DNA of 64,000 bases, from NCBI GenBank assembly GCA_028284935.1, contig JANQQQ010000039.1, forward strand, positions 372,001-436,000, written 5' to 3'. Positions 53,113 to 62,929 of the stretch are shown piece by piece. The position numbers and the translations under genes are program-made. This stretch comes from Croceivirga sp. Its GTDB lineage: Bacteria; Bacteroidota; Bacteroidia; Flavobacteriales; Flavobacteriaceae. The notes beneath the pieces are model-generated. The model did not search any database and had not been told where the DNA came from. It saw only the letters and a program-made list of their open reading frames with translations. Numbering within the stretch: position 1 is the first letter of the stretch; the number at the start of each line of letters is the position of its first letter.

Positions 53113-53805
53113 TTACACGTTGGCCAAAGCCTCCGCCAATTCGGTCTTTTTGTTCCTACTAAGGGGAATCTGACGTCCTCCCACTTCCACATTTTTACTA
53201 TTGAACTTTTCAATTTTTTCCAAATTCACAATGTAGGACTTGTGAATTCTTAAAAACTTTTCGGCCGGTAGCTGTTTTTCGAATGACTTCATGGTAGACA
53301 AAATAACAATGTTAGCTTCGTCCGTTACCAATTTAATATAGTCACCTAAGGCTTCGATCCATTTGATATCATTAAGAATGACCTTACGTTTTTTAAGGTT
53401 ACTCTTCACAAAAATATGCTCTTCGTCCTCATCGGAACGATGCATTTGCTCATACTTTGCAACGGCCCGTTTTACGGAAGCTTCAAATCTTGCAAGTGTA
53501 ATGGGCTTGTGTAGGTAATCCGTTACGTCATAATCAAAAGCTTTGAGCGCGTAATCAGGCTTTCCGGTGATTAAAATAACTTGTGGTGGGTTTTCAAGGG
53601 CTTCGAGTAGGTCAAAACCACTGATGATGGGCATTTCAACATCTAAAAAGATAAGATCTACCTCATTGTTCTTTAAACCATTCTTTGCCTCAATAGCGTT
53701 ACTGAATTCGGCAACCAAGGCAAGATGTGGGTGATTGTTGACCAACTTCGCTACAGCCATTCGCTGCATGGAAGAATCGTCAACAATTATACTTTTTAGT
53801 TTCAT
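53113..53805 (-). CDS. LytTR-family response regulator, orphan
   Basis: 230 residues. Receiver domain (1-120) with VDDSSMQRMA, phospho-acceptor Asp in DLIFLDVEMP, T in LITGKP and K in YLHKPI; LytTR DNA-binding domain (about 135-230) with IKWIEALGDYIKLV and LRIHKSYIVNLEKIEKF. No histidine kinase is nearby; the kinase at 10326 is over 40 kb away. It is divergent from the rpsF operon, 233 bases upstream of the rpsF ATG. Confidence 0.9.
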   Translation of the reverse strand: MKLKSIIVDDSSMQRMAVAKLVNNHPHLALVAEFSNAIEAKNGLKNNEVDLIFLDVEMPIISGFDLLEALENPPQVILITGKPDYALKAFDYDVTDYLHKPITLARFEASVKRAVAKYEQMHRSDEDEEHIFVKSNLKKRKVILNDIKWIEALGDYIKLVTDEANIVILSTMKSFEKQLPAEKFLRIHKSYIVNLEKIEKFNSKNVEVGGRQIPLSRNKKTELAEALANV

Positions 53806-53986
53806 AAATGGGGTGATTTGTGGGGTTAAATCATCGGCAAATTACATAATAAACCCGATTAACTGCAACAAAAGATGTAAACATGGCATATTCTGTTGTG
53901 TATTTGGTATTACGCACGATGTAGGTTTGTTTTGATTTTAATTGTTAATAACTTCTTAAACGATTAACGAACATTTCCCTTTTTTC

Positions 53987-54017
53987 TTGTGAAGGGAACT
54001 AAATATGATTACTTTTG
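53987..54017 (+). promoter_or_regulatory. Promoter of the rpsF-rpsR-rplI operon
   Basis: TTG at 53987-53989 and TACTTTTG at 54010-54017 are separated by 20 bases and match the Bacteroidota -33/-7 pattern. The box lies 21 bases before the rpsF ATG. Confidence 0.65.
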
Positions 54018-54038
54018 CGCTCCTTTAAAAATAAATAT

Positions 54039-54377
54039 ATGAACCATTACGAAACTGTTTTCATTTTGAATCCCGTTCTATCTGAAACCCAGATAGAGGA
54101 AACAGTCAAGAAATTCGAGGATTTCTTGGTTAAGAATGGCGCCAAAATGGTGGCCAAGGAAGATTGGGGGCTAAAAAAATTGGCCTATCCCATTCAGCAC
54201 AAAAAAAGTGGTTTTTACCACTTGTTTGAATTTACAGCTCCCGGTGAGGTCGTGGGACCTTATGAAACGGAGTTTAGAAGGGACGAACGCGTTATGCGTT
54301 TTCTAACGGTGAAGTTGGACAAGCATGCGATTGCTTGGGCAGAGAAAAGAAGAACCAAATTAAAAGCAAAAGCATAA
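54039..54377 (+). CDS. rpsF: 30S ribosomal protein S6
   Basis: 112 residues from the ATG at 54039, which starts [12 protein letters not shown]; the frame is open eight codons further, but that would lie across the -7 box. [20 protein letters not shown] and [19 protein letters not shown] are family hallmarks. It binds S18 on the small subunit, and S6 and S18 are encoded in tandem with three bases between. Confidence 0.96.
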   Translation: MNHYETVFILNPVLSETQIEETVKKFEDFLVKNGAKMVAKEDWGLKKLAYPIQHKKSGFYHLFEFTAPGEVVGPYETEFRRDERVMRFLTVKLDKHAIAWAEKRRTKLKAKA

Positions 54378-54380
54378 GGT

Positions 54381-54677
54381 ATGTCATCCATAGAACAACA
54401 GGCAAAAGCTAAAAAAGATGGGGAAATCAGGTATTTGACCCCATTGAACATAGAGACGACCAAACAAAAGAAATACTGTAGATTCAAAAAGTCGGGAATC
54501 AAATATATTGATTACAAAGACCCTGATTTCTTGATGAAGTTGGTCAATGAACAAGGGAAGTTGTTACCCAGAAGATTAACCGGTACCTCATTAAAGTATC
54601 AAAGAAAAGTGGCCCAAGCGGTCAAAAGGGCACGCCATTTGGCGCTGATGCCTTATGTAGGTGATATGTTGAAATAA
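54381..54677 (+). CDS. rpsR: 30S ribosomal protein S18
   Basis: 98 residues. After a variable N-terminus of about 30 residues comes [20 protein letters not shown], then [20 protein letters not shown], the strict S18 core. It forms a heterodimer with S6 in the 30S platform. It lies three bases after rpsF and 12 before rplI. Confidence 0.96.
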   Translation: MSSIEQQAKAKKDGEIRYLTPLNIETTKQKKYCRFKKSGIKYIDYKDPDFLMKLVNEQGKLLPRRLTGTSLKYQRKVAQAVKRARHLALMPYVGDMLK

Positions 54678-54689
54678 TAAATTGAAGCA

Positions 54690-55142
54690 ATGGAATTGAT
54701 TTTAAAACAAGACGTACAGGATTTGGGCTTCAAGGACGACATTGTCACCGTAAGGCCAGGTTATGGTAGAAACTTTTTGATTCCTCAGGGAATAGCTACA
54801 TTGGCCACACCATCCGCAAAGAAGGTTTTGGCCGAAAATTTAAGGCAAAGGGCCCACAAGGAAAAGCAAATCATAGATGATGCCAACAAAGTGGCGGACA
54901 CTTTGAAGGCAATGGAGATTAGAATACCTGCCAAAGTAGGCGCCGGGGACAAACTTTTTGGATCGGTCTCCAATATTGACTTGGCGGATGCCATTTCAAA
55001 AGCTGGTGAGACTATTGATAAGAAGTTCATTTCCATTCAAGGAGGTACCATTAAGAGAACCGGACCTTACAATGCAAAAATTCGTCTTCATAGAGAAGTC
55101 GTTGTGGACTTTCCTTTTGAGGTCGTTGCAGAAAAGAAGTAA
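54690..55142 (+). CDS. rplI: 50S ribosomal protein L9
   Basis: 150 residues. MELILKQDVQDLGFKDDIVTV and VRPGYGRNFLIPQGIA open the N-terminal domain, followed by the long connecting helix and the C-terminal domain with KLFGSVSNIDLADAI. It is the last gene of the S6-S18-L9 operon, ended by a perfect palindromic terminator. Confidence 0.96.
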   Translation: MELILKQDVQDLGFKDDIVTVRPGYGRNFLIPQGIATLATPSAKKVLAENLRQRAHKEKQIIDDANKVADTLKAMEIRIPAKVGAGDKLFGSVSNIDLADAISKAGETIDKKFISIQGGTIKRTGPYNAKIRLHREVVVDFPFEVVAEKK

Positions 55143-55168
55143 GAAAATTTTAGTTAATAAGTTGTTAA

Positions 55169-55197
55169 GAGCCACGCATGCGTGGCTCTTTTTTTAT
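55169..55197 (+). terminator. Perfect palindromic terminator after rplI
   Basis: A 22-base exact palindrome at 55169-55190 (left half AGAGCCACGCA, right half its reverse complement) is followed by seven T. It can fold into a 9-base stem with a CATG loop and ends the ribosomal operon. Confidence 0.9.
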
Positions 55198-55240
55198 GCT
55201 ATGTTTGAGTTGGCTTAATCATTATTTAACAGAGAACATC

Positions 55241-58200
55241 ATGAAACAATTTCTACTCACCGGAATGGTGGCATTATTTACATTGTCATCAGCCGTAGCA
55301 CAGATTACCACCTCGAACATTAGAGGTTCAGTATCCGATGATCAGGGTGAACCTTTATTTGGGGCCAATGTTGTGGCCGTTCATACCCCCACGGGAACTA
55401 GGTATGGTTCAATCACCAACGAAGAAGGAAGATTCAACCTATTGAACCTTCGTGTTGGAGGACCTTACGAAGTAACCATTTCCTATGTTGGGTTTAAGAA
55501 CGATGTAAGGAACGATATTTTCCTTTCCTTAGGTAAAACTTTTACCTATAGTACATCATTACAACTTGATAGCCAACAATTGGATGAGGTGGTTGTCATT
55601 TCCGATCAGACGGGAACCTTTGGCAGTGACCGAACCGGAGCCGAGACGAGTGTAAGCCGAAGGGATTTGAGACGACTCCCTACCATTTCCAGATCGGCAA
55701 GTGATTTTATTCGATTGGAACCTGCGGCTTCTAGTGGAGCATCCGGGCTATCTTTTGGTGGTAGAAATGATCAGTACAATAACTTTTCTTTAGATGGGGC
55801 AATTTTCAATAACCCTTTCGGTTTGGATGCGGCTACACCTGGAGGCCAGGCCAATGCACAACCTATATCATTGGACGCCATTGATCAGATAGCGGTGACC
55901 ACTGCTCCGTATGATGTGACTCAGTCTGGTTTTACTGGGGCATCCGTGAATGCCGTAACAAAAAGTGGAACGAATGAGTTTTATGGCACGGTCTACGGCT
56001 TCTTTAGGAATGATGACCTTACAGGAGGCAAAATAAATGGGGATGACGTTATCAAAACAGGCCTTGAGCAATATCAATATGGAGTTAGTATTGGAGGTCC
56101 AATAGTGAAGAATAAGCTCTTTTTCTTTGCAAACTTTGAAAGGGATGAATTGACCTCTCTGGGAACGGATGGTTTTGTACCAAGTGGCACTGGCGCTGAT
56201 GGTATTAGTACATCCAGGGTTACCCAATCGGATATGCAGTTGGTAGATAATATTTTACGACAAGTAGTTATTGGGCAAGATGCTCAAGGCAATGATATTT
56301 TCTATAACCCTGGTGCAATTACGGGCTTTAACTTTGATCAAGAATCCACAAAGGGGATTCTTAAATTGGATTGGAACATTAACGATAATAACCGATTGGC
56401 CATTATTTATAACTTCCTGAACGCCTCAAGGGGACTACCAGCCAATAGGAACGCCATTACCTTTCGTGGACCGAGTACCCAAACTTTACAATTCGAGAAT
56501 GCGGGATATGAGATTAACAACAATATTCAATCTGTTCAGCTTGAATTGAACAGTACTATAAGCAACGAGGCAACCAATAAAATCCAAATCGGATATACCC
56601 ATTTTGATGACTTTAGAAATCCTTTTTCAACACCTGCCCCCAGTATAACATTATTGGATGATACGGGAAGTTCAAATTACATTATCGCAGGTCATGAACC
56701 TTTCTCCATAAATAATAGACTGGACCAAAAGGTTTTCCAGGTCACTGATAATCTGAACCTTTTTGTTGGGGATCACACCTATACCGTTGGATTTTCATTT
56801 GAAAAGTTTCAATTCGATAACTCGTTTAATTTAGGTTTTTATGGTGCTCAGGGGGTATTTTTTCCTTCCGGTTCCATTGCTGATTTTAGGAACTTGGATG
56901 CTGCTGGCGAGGCTGCTTTGGTTGCTCAGTACCAATCACAGTTTAATTCGGCCATCGCAACGGCAAATAACAACAACCGTTTTCCTGATGGTACCCCCGG
57001 GGGGTGGTCCTTGGCCGAAACCAATGTAGGGCAGTTATCGTTTTATCTTCAGGACCAGTGGGATATCACTAATGATTTCAAACTTACATACGGGGTCCGT
57101 TTTGATCAGCCCTTATATTTTGATACTGGGGAAAAAATTCGCGAAAATATTGCACGTAAAGGTGGTACTTTGGCGGAAGGGGGAACCTACGCACCGGATA
57201 TCGTTTATTTTGATCCAGATACCAATGAGGAAATCTTCATTGATTCAGAGCAGTTACCGACCAGTGATTGGCTGATTTCACCTAGATTTGGTTTTAACTG
57301 GGATATCAAAGGAGATCAAACATTACAGCTAAGGGGAGGTTCGGGCGTTTTTACTGGAAGGTTTCCTTTTGTTTGGCTAGGGAATCAGGTTCAGGGAACG
57401 GACTTTTTCTTTTACCAAGTTGTTGATCCTGATTTTCAATGGCCACAGGTTTGGAGAACCAATGTAGGTTTGGATAAAAAGTTTGATAACGGTATTATCC
57501 TAACTGCTGATTTGGCCTACACCAAGGACCTCAATGCTGCCCATGTACAAAATTGGGGATTGGGTGCTCCCTCTCAAACCCTCTCTGGCGTTGATAACAG
57601 GGCCGTCTATGCCAACGAAGATAAATCCCAACTTTTCGGTGGGCCAACGAATGCCTATGTATTTACAAATTCGGACCAAGGAAGAATTTGGAATGCTACA
57701 TTGAAACTTCAAAAGACTTTTGACGATGGGCTTTACACCCAATTGGCATACAACTATTTGGATGCCAGAGAGGTAAACTCCATTGACGCAGAAATTACTG
57801 GGGATGCGTTTGTGGGTAATGCAGTTGTTGGAAATGCCAACACCGATGTTTTGGCCTTTTCTAGATATGGTGACAAGCATAGAATTATTGGTATCATTTC
57901 CAAGGCTTTTAAGACGGGGACCACCGTTTCTTCTTTCTTTGAATATGCACAAAGTGGTCGTTTTAACTATATCTATGGAGGTGACATCAATAATGACGGT
58001 TCCGCCATCAATGATTTGATTTATATTCCAACTTCAAGTGAACTACAACAAATGAACTTCAGTGGACCGGGACAGGCAGAAGCCTTTGAGGCATTCATTC
58101 AACAAGATGATTACTTAAGTGACAGAAGAGGTGAGTACGCCGAGCGATATGGTGCGTTGGCACCATGGCGTGGCAGATGGGACATTAAGGTCCTGCAGGA

Positions 58201-58492
58201 CATTAAAATCAATGAAAAGAATCGTTTCCAACTAAGTTTGGATGTCTTAAACGTTGGGAATCTCATCAATTCTGATTGGGGGGTTGTAGAACAACAAGAT
58301 TTTGATCAATTGCTCGGCGTAACATTCCCACAAATTGCGCCGGATCCCAACCAACCTGATGTTCTTGTTCCGGACTTTACGCAAGCGCCCATTTTTACCT
58401 TTAATCCGGACAGGACAAATACGTTCTCTGCGGATACGCGGTTAAGGTCCAGATGGCAAGCACAAGTAGGATTACGTTACATTTTTGATTAA
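55241..58492 (+). CDS. Oar-like TonB-dependent receptor
   Basis: 1083 residues from the ATG at 55241, which starts a signal peptide (KQFLLTGMVALFTLSSAVAQ). The open frame extends 21 codons further upstream, but that part overlaps the terminator. Residues about 25-110 form a CarboxypepD_reg domain (IRGSVSDDQGEPLFGANVV; SITNEEGRFNLLNLRVGG). A plug domain (about 115-250; SASDFIRLEPAAS, GASVNAVTKSGTNEFYGTVY) and a large barrel ending QVGLRYIFD follow. Long receptors of this Oar class have no settled ligand. The gene stands alone, without SusD or accessory partners. Confidence 0.9.
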   Translation: MKQFLLTGMVALFTLSSAVAQITTSNIRGSVSDDQGEPLFGANVVAVHTPTGTRYGSITNEEGRFNLLNLRVGGPYEVTISYVGFKNDVRNDIFLSLGKTFTYSTSLQLDSQQLDEVVVISDQTGTFGSDRTGAETSVSRRDLRRLPTISRSASDFIRLEPAASSGASGLSFGGRNDQYNNFSLDGAIFNNPFGLDAATPGGQANAQPISLDAIDQIAVTTAPYDVTQSGFTGASVNAVTKSGTNEFYGTVYGFFRNDDLTGGKINGDDVIKTGLEQYQYGVSIGGPIVKNKLFFFANFERDELTSLGTDGFVPSGTGADGISTSRVTQSDMQLVDNILRQVVIGQDAQGNDIFYNPGAITGFNFDQESTKGILKLDWNINDNNRLAIIYNFLNASRGLPANRNAITFRGPSTQTLQFENAGYEINNNIQSVQLELNSTISNEATNKIQIGYTHFDDFRNPFSTPAPSITLLDDTGSSNYIIAGHEPFSINNRLDQKVFQVTDNLNLFVGDHTYTVGFSFEKFQFDNSFNLGFYGAQGVFFPSGSIADFRNLDAAGEAALVAQYQSQFNSAIATANNNNRFPDGTPGGWSLAETNVGQLSFYLQDQWDITNDFKLTYGVRFDQPLYFDTGEKIRENIARKGGTLAEGGTYAPDIVYFDPDTNEEIFIDSEQLPTSDWLISPRFGFNWDIKGDQTLQLRGGSGVFTGRFPFVWLGNQVQGTDFFFYQVVDPDFQWPQVWRTNVGLDKKFDNGIILTADLAYTKDLNAAHVQNWGLGAPSQTLSGVDNRAVYANEDKSQLFGGPTNAYVFTNSDQGRIWNATLKLQKTFDDGLYTQLAYNYLDAREVNSIDAEITGDAFVGNAVVGNANTDVLAFSRYGDKHRIIGIISKAFKTGTTVSSFFEYAQSGRFNYIYGGDINNDGSAINDLIYIPTSSELQQMNFSGPGQAEAFEAFIQQDDYLSDRRGEYAERYGALAPWRGRWDIKVLQDIKINEKNRFQLSLDVLNVGNLINSDWGVVEQQDFDQLLGVTFPQIAPDPNQPDVLVPDFTQAPIFTFNPDRTNTFSADTRLRSRWQAQVGLRYIFD

Positions 58493-58516
58493 GTTTTTTG
58501 CAGTGTTTTATATCTT

Positions 58517-58548
58517 GCTCCGGCTTATTGTCGGGGCTTTATTTTTAT
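58517..58548 (+). terminator. Terminator-like hairpin after the Oar-like receptor
   Basis: GCTCCG (58517-58522) pairs with CGGGGC (58532-58537), with one T-G pair, and is followed by TTTATTTTTAT. The stem is short. Confidence 0.5.
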
Positions 58549-58562
58549 AAATAGTTAGGTAG

Positions 58563-59036
58563 ATGAAATTTAAAAGGTTGACCAAAGAACAACTGGAAGA
58601 ACTGCACGGGGAATTCATCAATTTTTTGGCTACCCAATCCATAACCGCTGAGGAATGGGCGGATATCAAGAAAAACAAACCAGAAGTCGCAGAGGAAGAG
58701 CTGGATATTTTTAGTGATCTCATTTGGGAAGGAGTATTGTCCAAGGTAAATTATCTGGAGAATGTCTCGGCAGACCAAATGCACCTCTTTGAATTGGCAG
58801 AAAAGGAAATGAAGTTGATTTCGGTCAAGGTGATGAATCCTGGAATTGATTTGCGCACCAAAGAAGGTTTTGGTTGGTTCAAAAAGAATTGGCAGTCAGA
58901 CTTTGTCGACTACCTCACCGCTTCAAAAGCCTATACGGATGATAAGAATCTGGATAAATTTAAACTCATTGAGCAGGGAGCTGTGATTACCAAAGGCGAA
59001 TTGTACCAATGGTTTGATACCATCTTAGAAAACTAA
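58563..59036 (+). CDS. DUF6495-like hypothetical protein
   Basis: 157 residues, acidic and helical, starting KFKRLTKEQLEELHGEFINF and containing IKKNKPEVAEEELDIFSDL and KEGFGWFKKNWQSDFVDYL. It resembles the flavobacterial family DUF6495, but this is from memory. No signal peptide or membrane segment. It lies between the Oar-like gene and hisS on the same strand. Confidence 0.65.
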   Translation: MKFKRLTKEQLEELHGEFINFLATQSITAEEWADIKKNKPEVAEEELDIFSDLIWEGVLSKVNYLENVSADQMHLFELAEKEMKLISVKVMNPGIDLRTKEGFGWFKKNWQSDFVDYLTASKAYTDDKNLDKFKLIEQGAVITKGELYQWFDTILEN

Positions 59037-59139
59037 TTTGACAAAAGAATTAAATAACTAGATATTTGCAATCCTTATGTGGTGTTTCGATTCCCAGTCA
59101 TTCGTATGAAGCCGCTCCCTATAACTCCAAAGGAATTTG

Positions 59140-60522
59140 ATGCCACAAAAACCATCCATACCCAAGGGAACCCGTGATTTTTCCCCCAGCGAAGTAGCCA
59201 AGCGTAGCTACATTATCTCCACGATTAAAAGGCATTTTGAAACTTTTGGTTTTCAACCCATAGAAACCCCAAGTTTTGAAAACTCGGAAACGCTGCTGGG
59301 CAAGTATGGGGAAGAAGGAGATCGGTTGATTTTTAAGATTTTGAACTCGGGCGACTTTATTTCGAAAGTGGATGACGTCACCTACAGTTCAAAAAATTCA
59401 AATTCGCTTGCCCCAAAAATTACGGAAAAAGCCCTTAAGTACGATCTTACCGTGCCTTTTGCCCGGTATGTGGTGATGCATCAAAATGAAATTGATTTTC
59501 CATTTAAACGTTACCAAATTCAACCGGTCTGGCGGGCTGACCGTCCCCAGAAAGGACGCTTCCGGGAGTTTTATCAATGTGACGCCGATGTGGTGGGTGC
59601 CCATTCCTTGCTTCAAGAAGTAGAATTTGTTCAGTTATACGACGTCGTTTTTACGGATTTGGGCCTGACGGGGTGTACCATTAAAATGAACAATCGAAAG
59701 ATTCTTTCCGGTATCGCTGAAGTCATTGGAGCACAACATTTACTGGTTGACTTCACGGTGACCCTAGACAAACTGGATAAAATTGGGGAAGAAAAGGTAA
59801 AAGCGGAAATGTTGGCTAAGGGAATCTCAGAAACTGCTATTGCCAAAGCAGGTCCACTTTTTCGGATGGCAGGGGGCGCTTTGGAACAACTGAACCAATT
59901 AAAATCAATACTGGCCGATTCAGAAATCGGACTTCAAGGGGTAGGGGAACTGGAACGGATTTTTGCTGTGGTGACTTCCATAGGTCTGGCGTCAGCATCC
60001 CTAGAAATTGATGTAACCCTAGCCAGGGGATTAAACTATTACACTGGAGCTATTTTTGAAGTTGCCGCACCTAGCGGTATATCTATGGGATCTATTGGGG
60101 GAGGTGGCCGCTATGATGACCTCACGGGAATCTTTGGCTTAAAAGATGTAAGCGGTGTGGGAATCTCGTTTGGATTGGATCGCATTTATTTGGTTATGGA
60201 AGAGCTTGGGTTGTTCCCAGAGGCCATTGAACAGAGCCTTGATGTCCTTTGCCTCAACTTTGGGGAGAACGAAGCAAGGACAGCCTTAGAATTGGTCGTT
60301 CAGCTTCGACAAAAAGGAGTTCGAGCCGATTTGTATCCCACTTCCACAAAGATGCAGAAACAGTTTAAATATGCGGATAAGCGGAATGTTCCCTATGTAA
60401 TATTGTTAGGGGACAAAGAATTGGCCGAAAAAAGTTTTGTGGTAAAGCATATGGATTCCGGGGAACAACGGACCTATTCCATTGACCAACCCCAGGAATT
60501 CATTGATGCATTAAAGTCTTGA
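59140..60522 (+). CDS. hisS: Histidine-tRNA ligase
   Basis: 460 residues from the ATG at 59140. Class II synthetase motifs are present: IPKGTRDFSPSEVAKRSYII at the start, motif 2 with FKRYQIQPVWRADRPQKGR, and the histidine-binding motifs RGLNYYTGAIFEVA and GGGGRYDDLTGIFG. An anticodon-binding domain follows (about 365-460). The reading frame ends by overlapping the convergent NUDIX gene by 12 bases. Confidence 0.96.
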   Translation: MPQKPSIPKGTRDFSPSEVAKRSYIISTIKRHFETFGFQPIETPSFENSETLLGKYGEEGDRLIFKILNSGDFISKVDDVTYSSKNSNSLAPKITEKALKYDLTVPFARYVVMHQNEIDFPFKRYQIQPVWRADRPQKGRFREFYQCDADVVGAHSLLQEVEFVQLYDVVFTDLGLTGCTIKMNNRKILSGIAEVIGAQHLLVDFTVTLDKLDKIGEEKVKAEMLAKGISETAIAKAGPLFRMAGGALEQLNQLKSILADSEIGLQGVGELERIFAVVTSIGLASASLEIDVTLARGLNYYTGAIFEVAAPSGISMGSIGGGGRYDDLTGIFGLKDVSGVGISFGLDRIYLVMEELGLFPEAIEQSLDVLCLNFGENEARTALELVVQLRQKGVRADLYPTSTKMQKQFKYADKRNVPYVILLGDKELAEKSFVVKHMDSGEQRTYSIDQPQEFIDALKS

Positions 60523-61050
60523 TTCAATTTCGGTGATGACTTTTCGATAGCGTTCTGTGGAGTTGGGGACAAAACGTTCATCCCCAATCGACACCATCCC
60601 CTCAAAATCCTTTAGGGAAACCCATTCCAAAGCTTCCACTTCCGATACCTGCGGAACCAACATTATATCACTATCCATCCGGTATAAAAAGGTATGGGTA
60701 AATTCCCGATCCCACATACGCTTGGAGTGCTTTTTTTCAATTTGGAATACCCCTATTTTTTCAAGTCCCAACATTTCAATGGCTACGCCAATTTCTTCCT
60801 GCACTTCACGCAAAGCCCCTAGTTCCGGTGATTCCCCAGCACCAAGATGACCGGCCACGGAAACATCCCATTTCAAGGGATAGGTACTTTTATGGGCACC
60901 CCGTTGCTGTAACAGGACCATACCCCTTTGGGAGTAGCACCATACATGAGTTGTAGGATGAAAAAGGCCCAATTGATGGGCCTTTGATTTCATGGCAGTC
61001 TTGCCGGTGTAATTACCTTGTTCGTCAAGGATATCGATTAGCTCGTCCAA
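60511..61050 (-). CDS. NUDIX hydrolase (YfcD/IDI-like)
   Basis: 179 residues. The NUDIX box is GAGESPELGALREVQEEIGV, carrying G, E and the REVQEEIG core. An N-terminal segment MDELIDILDEQGNYTGKTAM and HVWCYSQRGMVLLQQRG resemble the isopentenyl-diphosphate isomerase-like NUDIX group. It probably hydrolyses a nucleoside diphosphate derivative in the cytoplasm. It starts six bases after the M42 peptidase stop on the same strand, so they are co-transcribed. Confidence 0.88.
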   Translation of the reverse strand: MDELIDILDEQGNYTGKTAMKSKAHQLGLFHPTTHVWCYSQRGMVLLQQRGAHKSTYPLKWDVSVAGHLGAGESPELGALREVQEEIGVAIEMLGLEKIGVFQIEKKHSKRMWDREFTHTFLYRMDSDIMLVPQVSEVEALEWVSLKDFEGMVSIGDERFVPNSTERYRKVITEIESRL

Positions 61051-61056
61051 TTTCCA

Positions 61057-62145
61057 TTAATCAAAATAACTGAAGGTCTCTCCAGCCTCAATGTTCAACA
61101 AAGTCTCATAAATCAATCGGATCACATTTTCCACATCTTGCCTGTGGACGGTTTCCACCGTGGTATGCATATACCGAAGGGGTAAGGAAATCAATGCTGA
61201 TGCTACGCCACCATTACTGTAGGCAAAAGCATCCGTATCCGTTCCAGTATAGCGTGAGTTAGCAGCCCGCTGAAATGGAATTTCCGTGGCCTCTGCCGTT
61301 TCTATGATGCGTTCACGCAACTTCTGCTGAACGGCTGGTGCATAGGCAATGACAGGCCCCTTGCCAATTTCCGCTTCCCCCTGTATTTTTTTCTCGATCA
61401 TCGGAGTGGTGGTATCATGCGTAACATCCGTTACTATGGCCACATTGGGCTTTATGGTTTGGGTAATCATCTCGGCCCCCCGAAGTCCAATTTCCTCTTG
61501 AACGGAATTGGTAATATACAGCCCAAAGGGTAGTTTTTTACCATTTTCATGTAGTAGTCGTGCCACTTCCGCAATCATAAATCCTCCGGCACGGTTGTCC
61601 AATGCCCTACACACAAATTTATCTTCATTAAGTACATGGAATTCATCGGGATACGTAATCACACAACCCACGTGCACTCCCATTTTTTCGACCTCTTCCT
61701 TATCCTTGGCACCAATATCGATAAAGATGTTCTCCAACTTGGGAGGCTCTTCCTTGCCGCTTTTACGGGTATGTATTGCCGGCCAACCAAAGACCCCCTT
61801 GACGATACCGGTTTTTGTGTGAATATTCACCCATTTTGAAGGGGCAATTTGGTGATCGCTGCCTCCATTTCTAATGACGTAGAGCAATCCGTTGTCGGTG
61901 ATATAGTTGACGTACCAGGAAATTTCATCGGAATGTCCTTCAATGACCACTTTATAGTCAGCTTGAGGGTTTATAACGGCTACAGCGGTTCCGTAGGTAT
62001 CCGTAATAAACTCATCCACGTAAGGTTTCAGGTAGTCCATCCATATTTTTTGGCCTTCCCATTCATAGCCTGTTGGGGACGCGTTGTTCAAGTATTTTTC
62101 GAAAAAATCCAAGGATTTTTTGTTGAGAATTGTGTCTTTTGCCAT
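61057..62145 (-). CDS. M42-family glutamyl/leucyl aminopeptidase
   Basis: 362 residues, M42 length. Metal ligands appear in EGHSDEISWYV, VCRALDNRAGG, SVQEEIGLRGAEMI, VTDVTHDTT and the late RYMHTTVETVHRQDV. The TET-like aminopeptidases form large assemblies that degrade peptides in the cytoplasm. It is encoded upstream of the NUDIX gene and divergent from the DUF4294 gene. Confidence 0.92.
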   Translation of the reverse strand: MAKDTILNKKSLDFFEKYLNNASPTGYEWEGQKIWMDYLKPYVDEFITDTYGTAVAVINPQADYKVVIEGHSDEISWYVNYITDNGLLYVIRNGGSDHQIAPSKWVNIHTKTGIVKGVFGWPAIHTRKSGKEEPPKLENIFIDIGAKDKEEVEKMGVHVGCVITYPDEFHVLNEDKFVCRALDNRAGGFMIAEVARLLHENGKKLPFGLYITNSVQEEIGLRGAEMITQTIKPNVAIVTDVTHDTTTPMIEKKIQGEAEIGKGPVIAYAPAVQQKLRERIIETAEATEIPFQRAANSRYTGTDTDAFAYSNGGVASALISLPLRYMHTTVETVHRQDVENVIRLIYETLLNIEAGETFSYFD

Positions 62146-62248
62146 GCGCTAATTTTGAATACCAAACTTAGCAATATTCACGTTTATTTAATAATATGCG
62201 CTAATCAATATTGTTACTTTTGGTGCGATTCTTGGACTTGTATTCCAT

Positions 62249-62929
62249 ATGAAGAGATGCTTTTCTTTCACTTTAGTACTTTTTTCATTTTGGTCATTTG
62301 CCCAAATAGAAGAAGAACCCATTGATTCTTCGGCCTACTATGTCCGGATGGAAGGCGACTCCTCGTGGATAAAGGCCATTGCTTTGGATGATGTGTATAT
62401 TTTTGGAAAGCTGGAATTCGCAGACCGAAAGGAAAAACTTCGATATTATATCCTGAGGAGAAAGACCTTAAAAGTATATCCTTACGCTAAATTGGCTGCG
62501 GAGCGATTGGTTGAACTCAACGACAGTTTGCAGTATATCAAGAAGAAAAGACATAGAAAGCGATACACCAAAAAGGTACAGAAATACATTGAAGGAGAGT
62601 TTTCCGAAGAACTAAAGAAATTGACACGGACAGAGGGGCAGATACTGGTCAAATTAATTCATCGACAAACGGGAAGTACCGCCTTTGATTTGGTGAAGGA
62701 GCTCCGTAGCGGTTGGCGGGCCTTTTGGTATCAAACCACCGCAAAGGCATTCAAGATTAATTTAAAAAGGGAGTTCAAGCCGACTGACGTTCATGAAGAT
62801 TATCTTATAGAGGACATTTTACAACGGGCGTTTGCAGCAAATCGGCTAAAGCGTCAAAAATCGGTTCTGGACTATGATTATGCCAGCCTCAGCAATAAAT
62901 GGAAGACGGAATCACCAACGAAAAACTAA
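62249..62929 (+). CDS. DUF4294 exported protein
   Basis: 226 residues. A signal peptide (about 1-18, ending WSFAQ) precedes a basic, helical protein: KLRYYILRRKTLKVYPYAKL, KKKRHRKRYTKKVQKYIEGE and GQILVKLIHRQTGSTAFDLV, the last being the DUF4294 core. The family is Bacteroidota-specific with no known function. Its stop overlaps the convergent small membrane gene by four bases. Confidence 0.85.
   Translation: MKRCFSFTLVLFSFWSFAQIEEEPIDSSAYYVRMEGDSSWIKAIALDDVYIFGKLEFADRKEKLRYYILRRKTLKVYPYAKLAAERLVELNDSLQYIKKKRHRKRYTKKVQKYIEGEFSEELKKLTRTEGQILVKLIHRQTGSTAFDLVKELRSGWRAFWYQTTAKAFKINLKREFKPTDVHEDYLIEDILQRAFAANRLKRQKSVLDYDYASLSNKWKTESPTKN

Noticed and set aside
57500-57952. 150-codon frame antisense to the Oar-like receptor
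   Set aside because: Falls within the barrel-coding part; no recognisable protein features.
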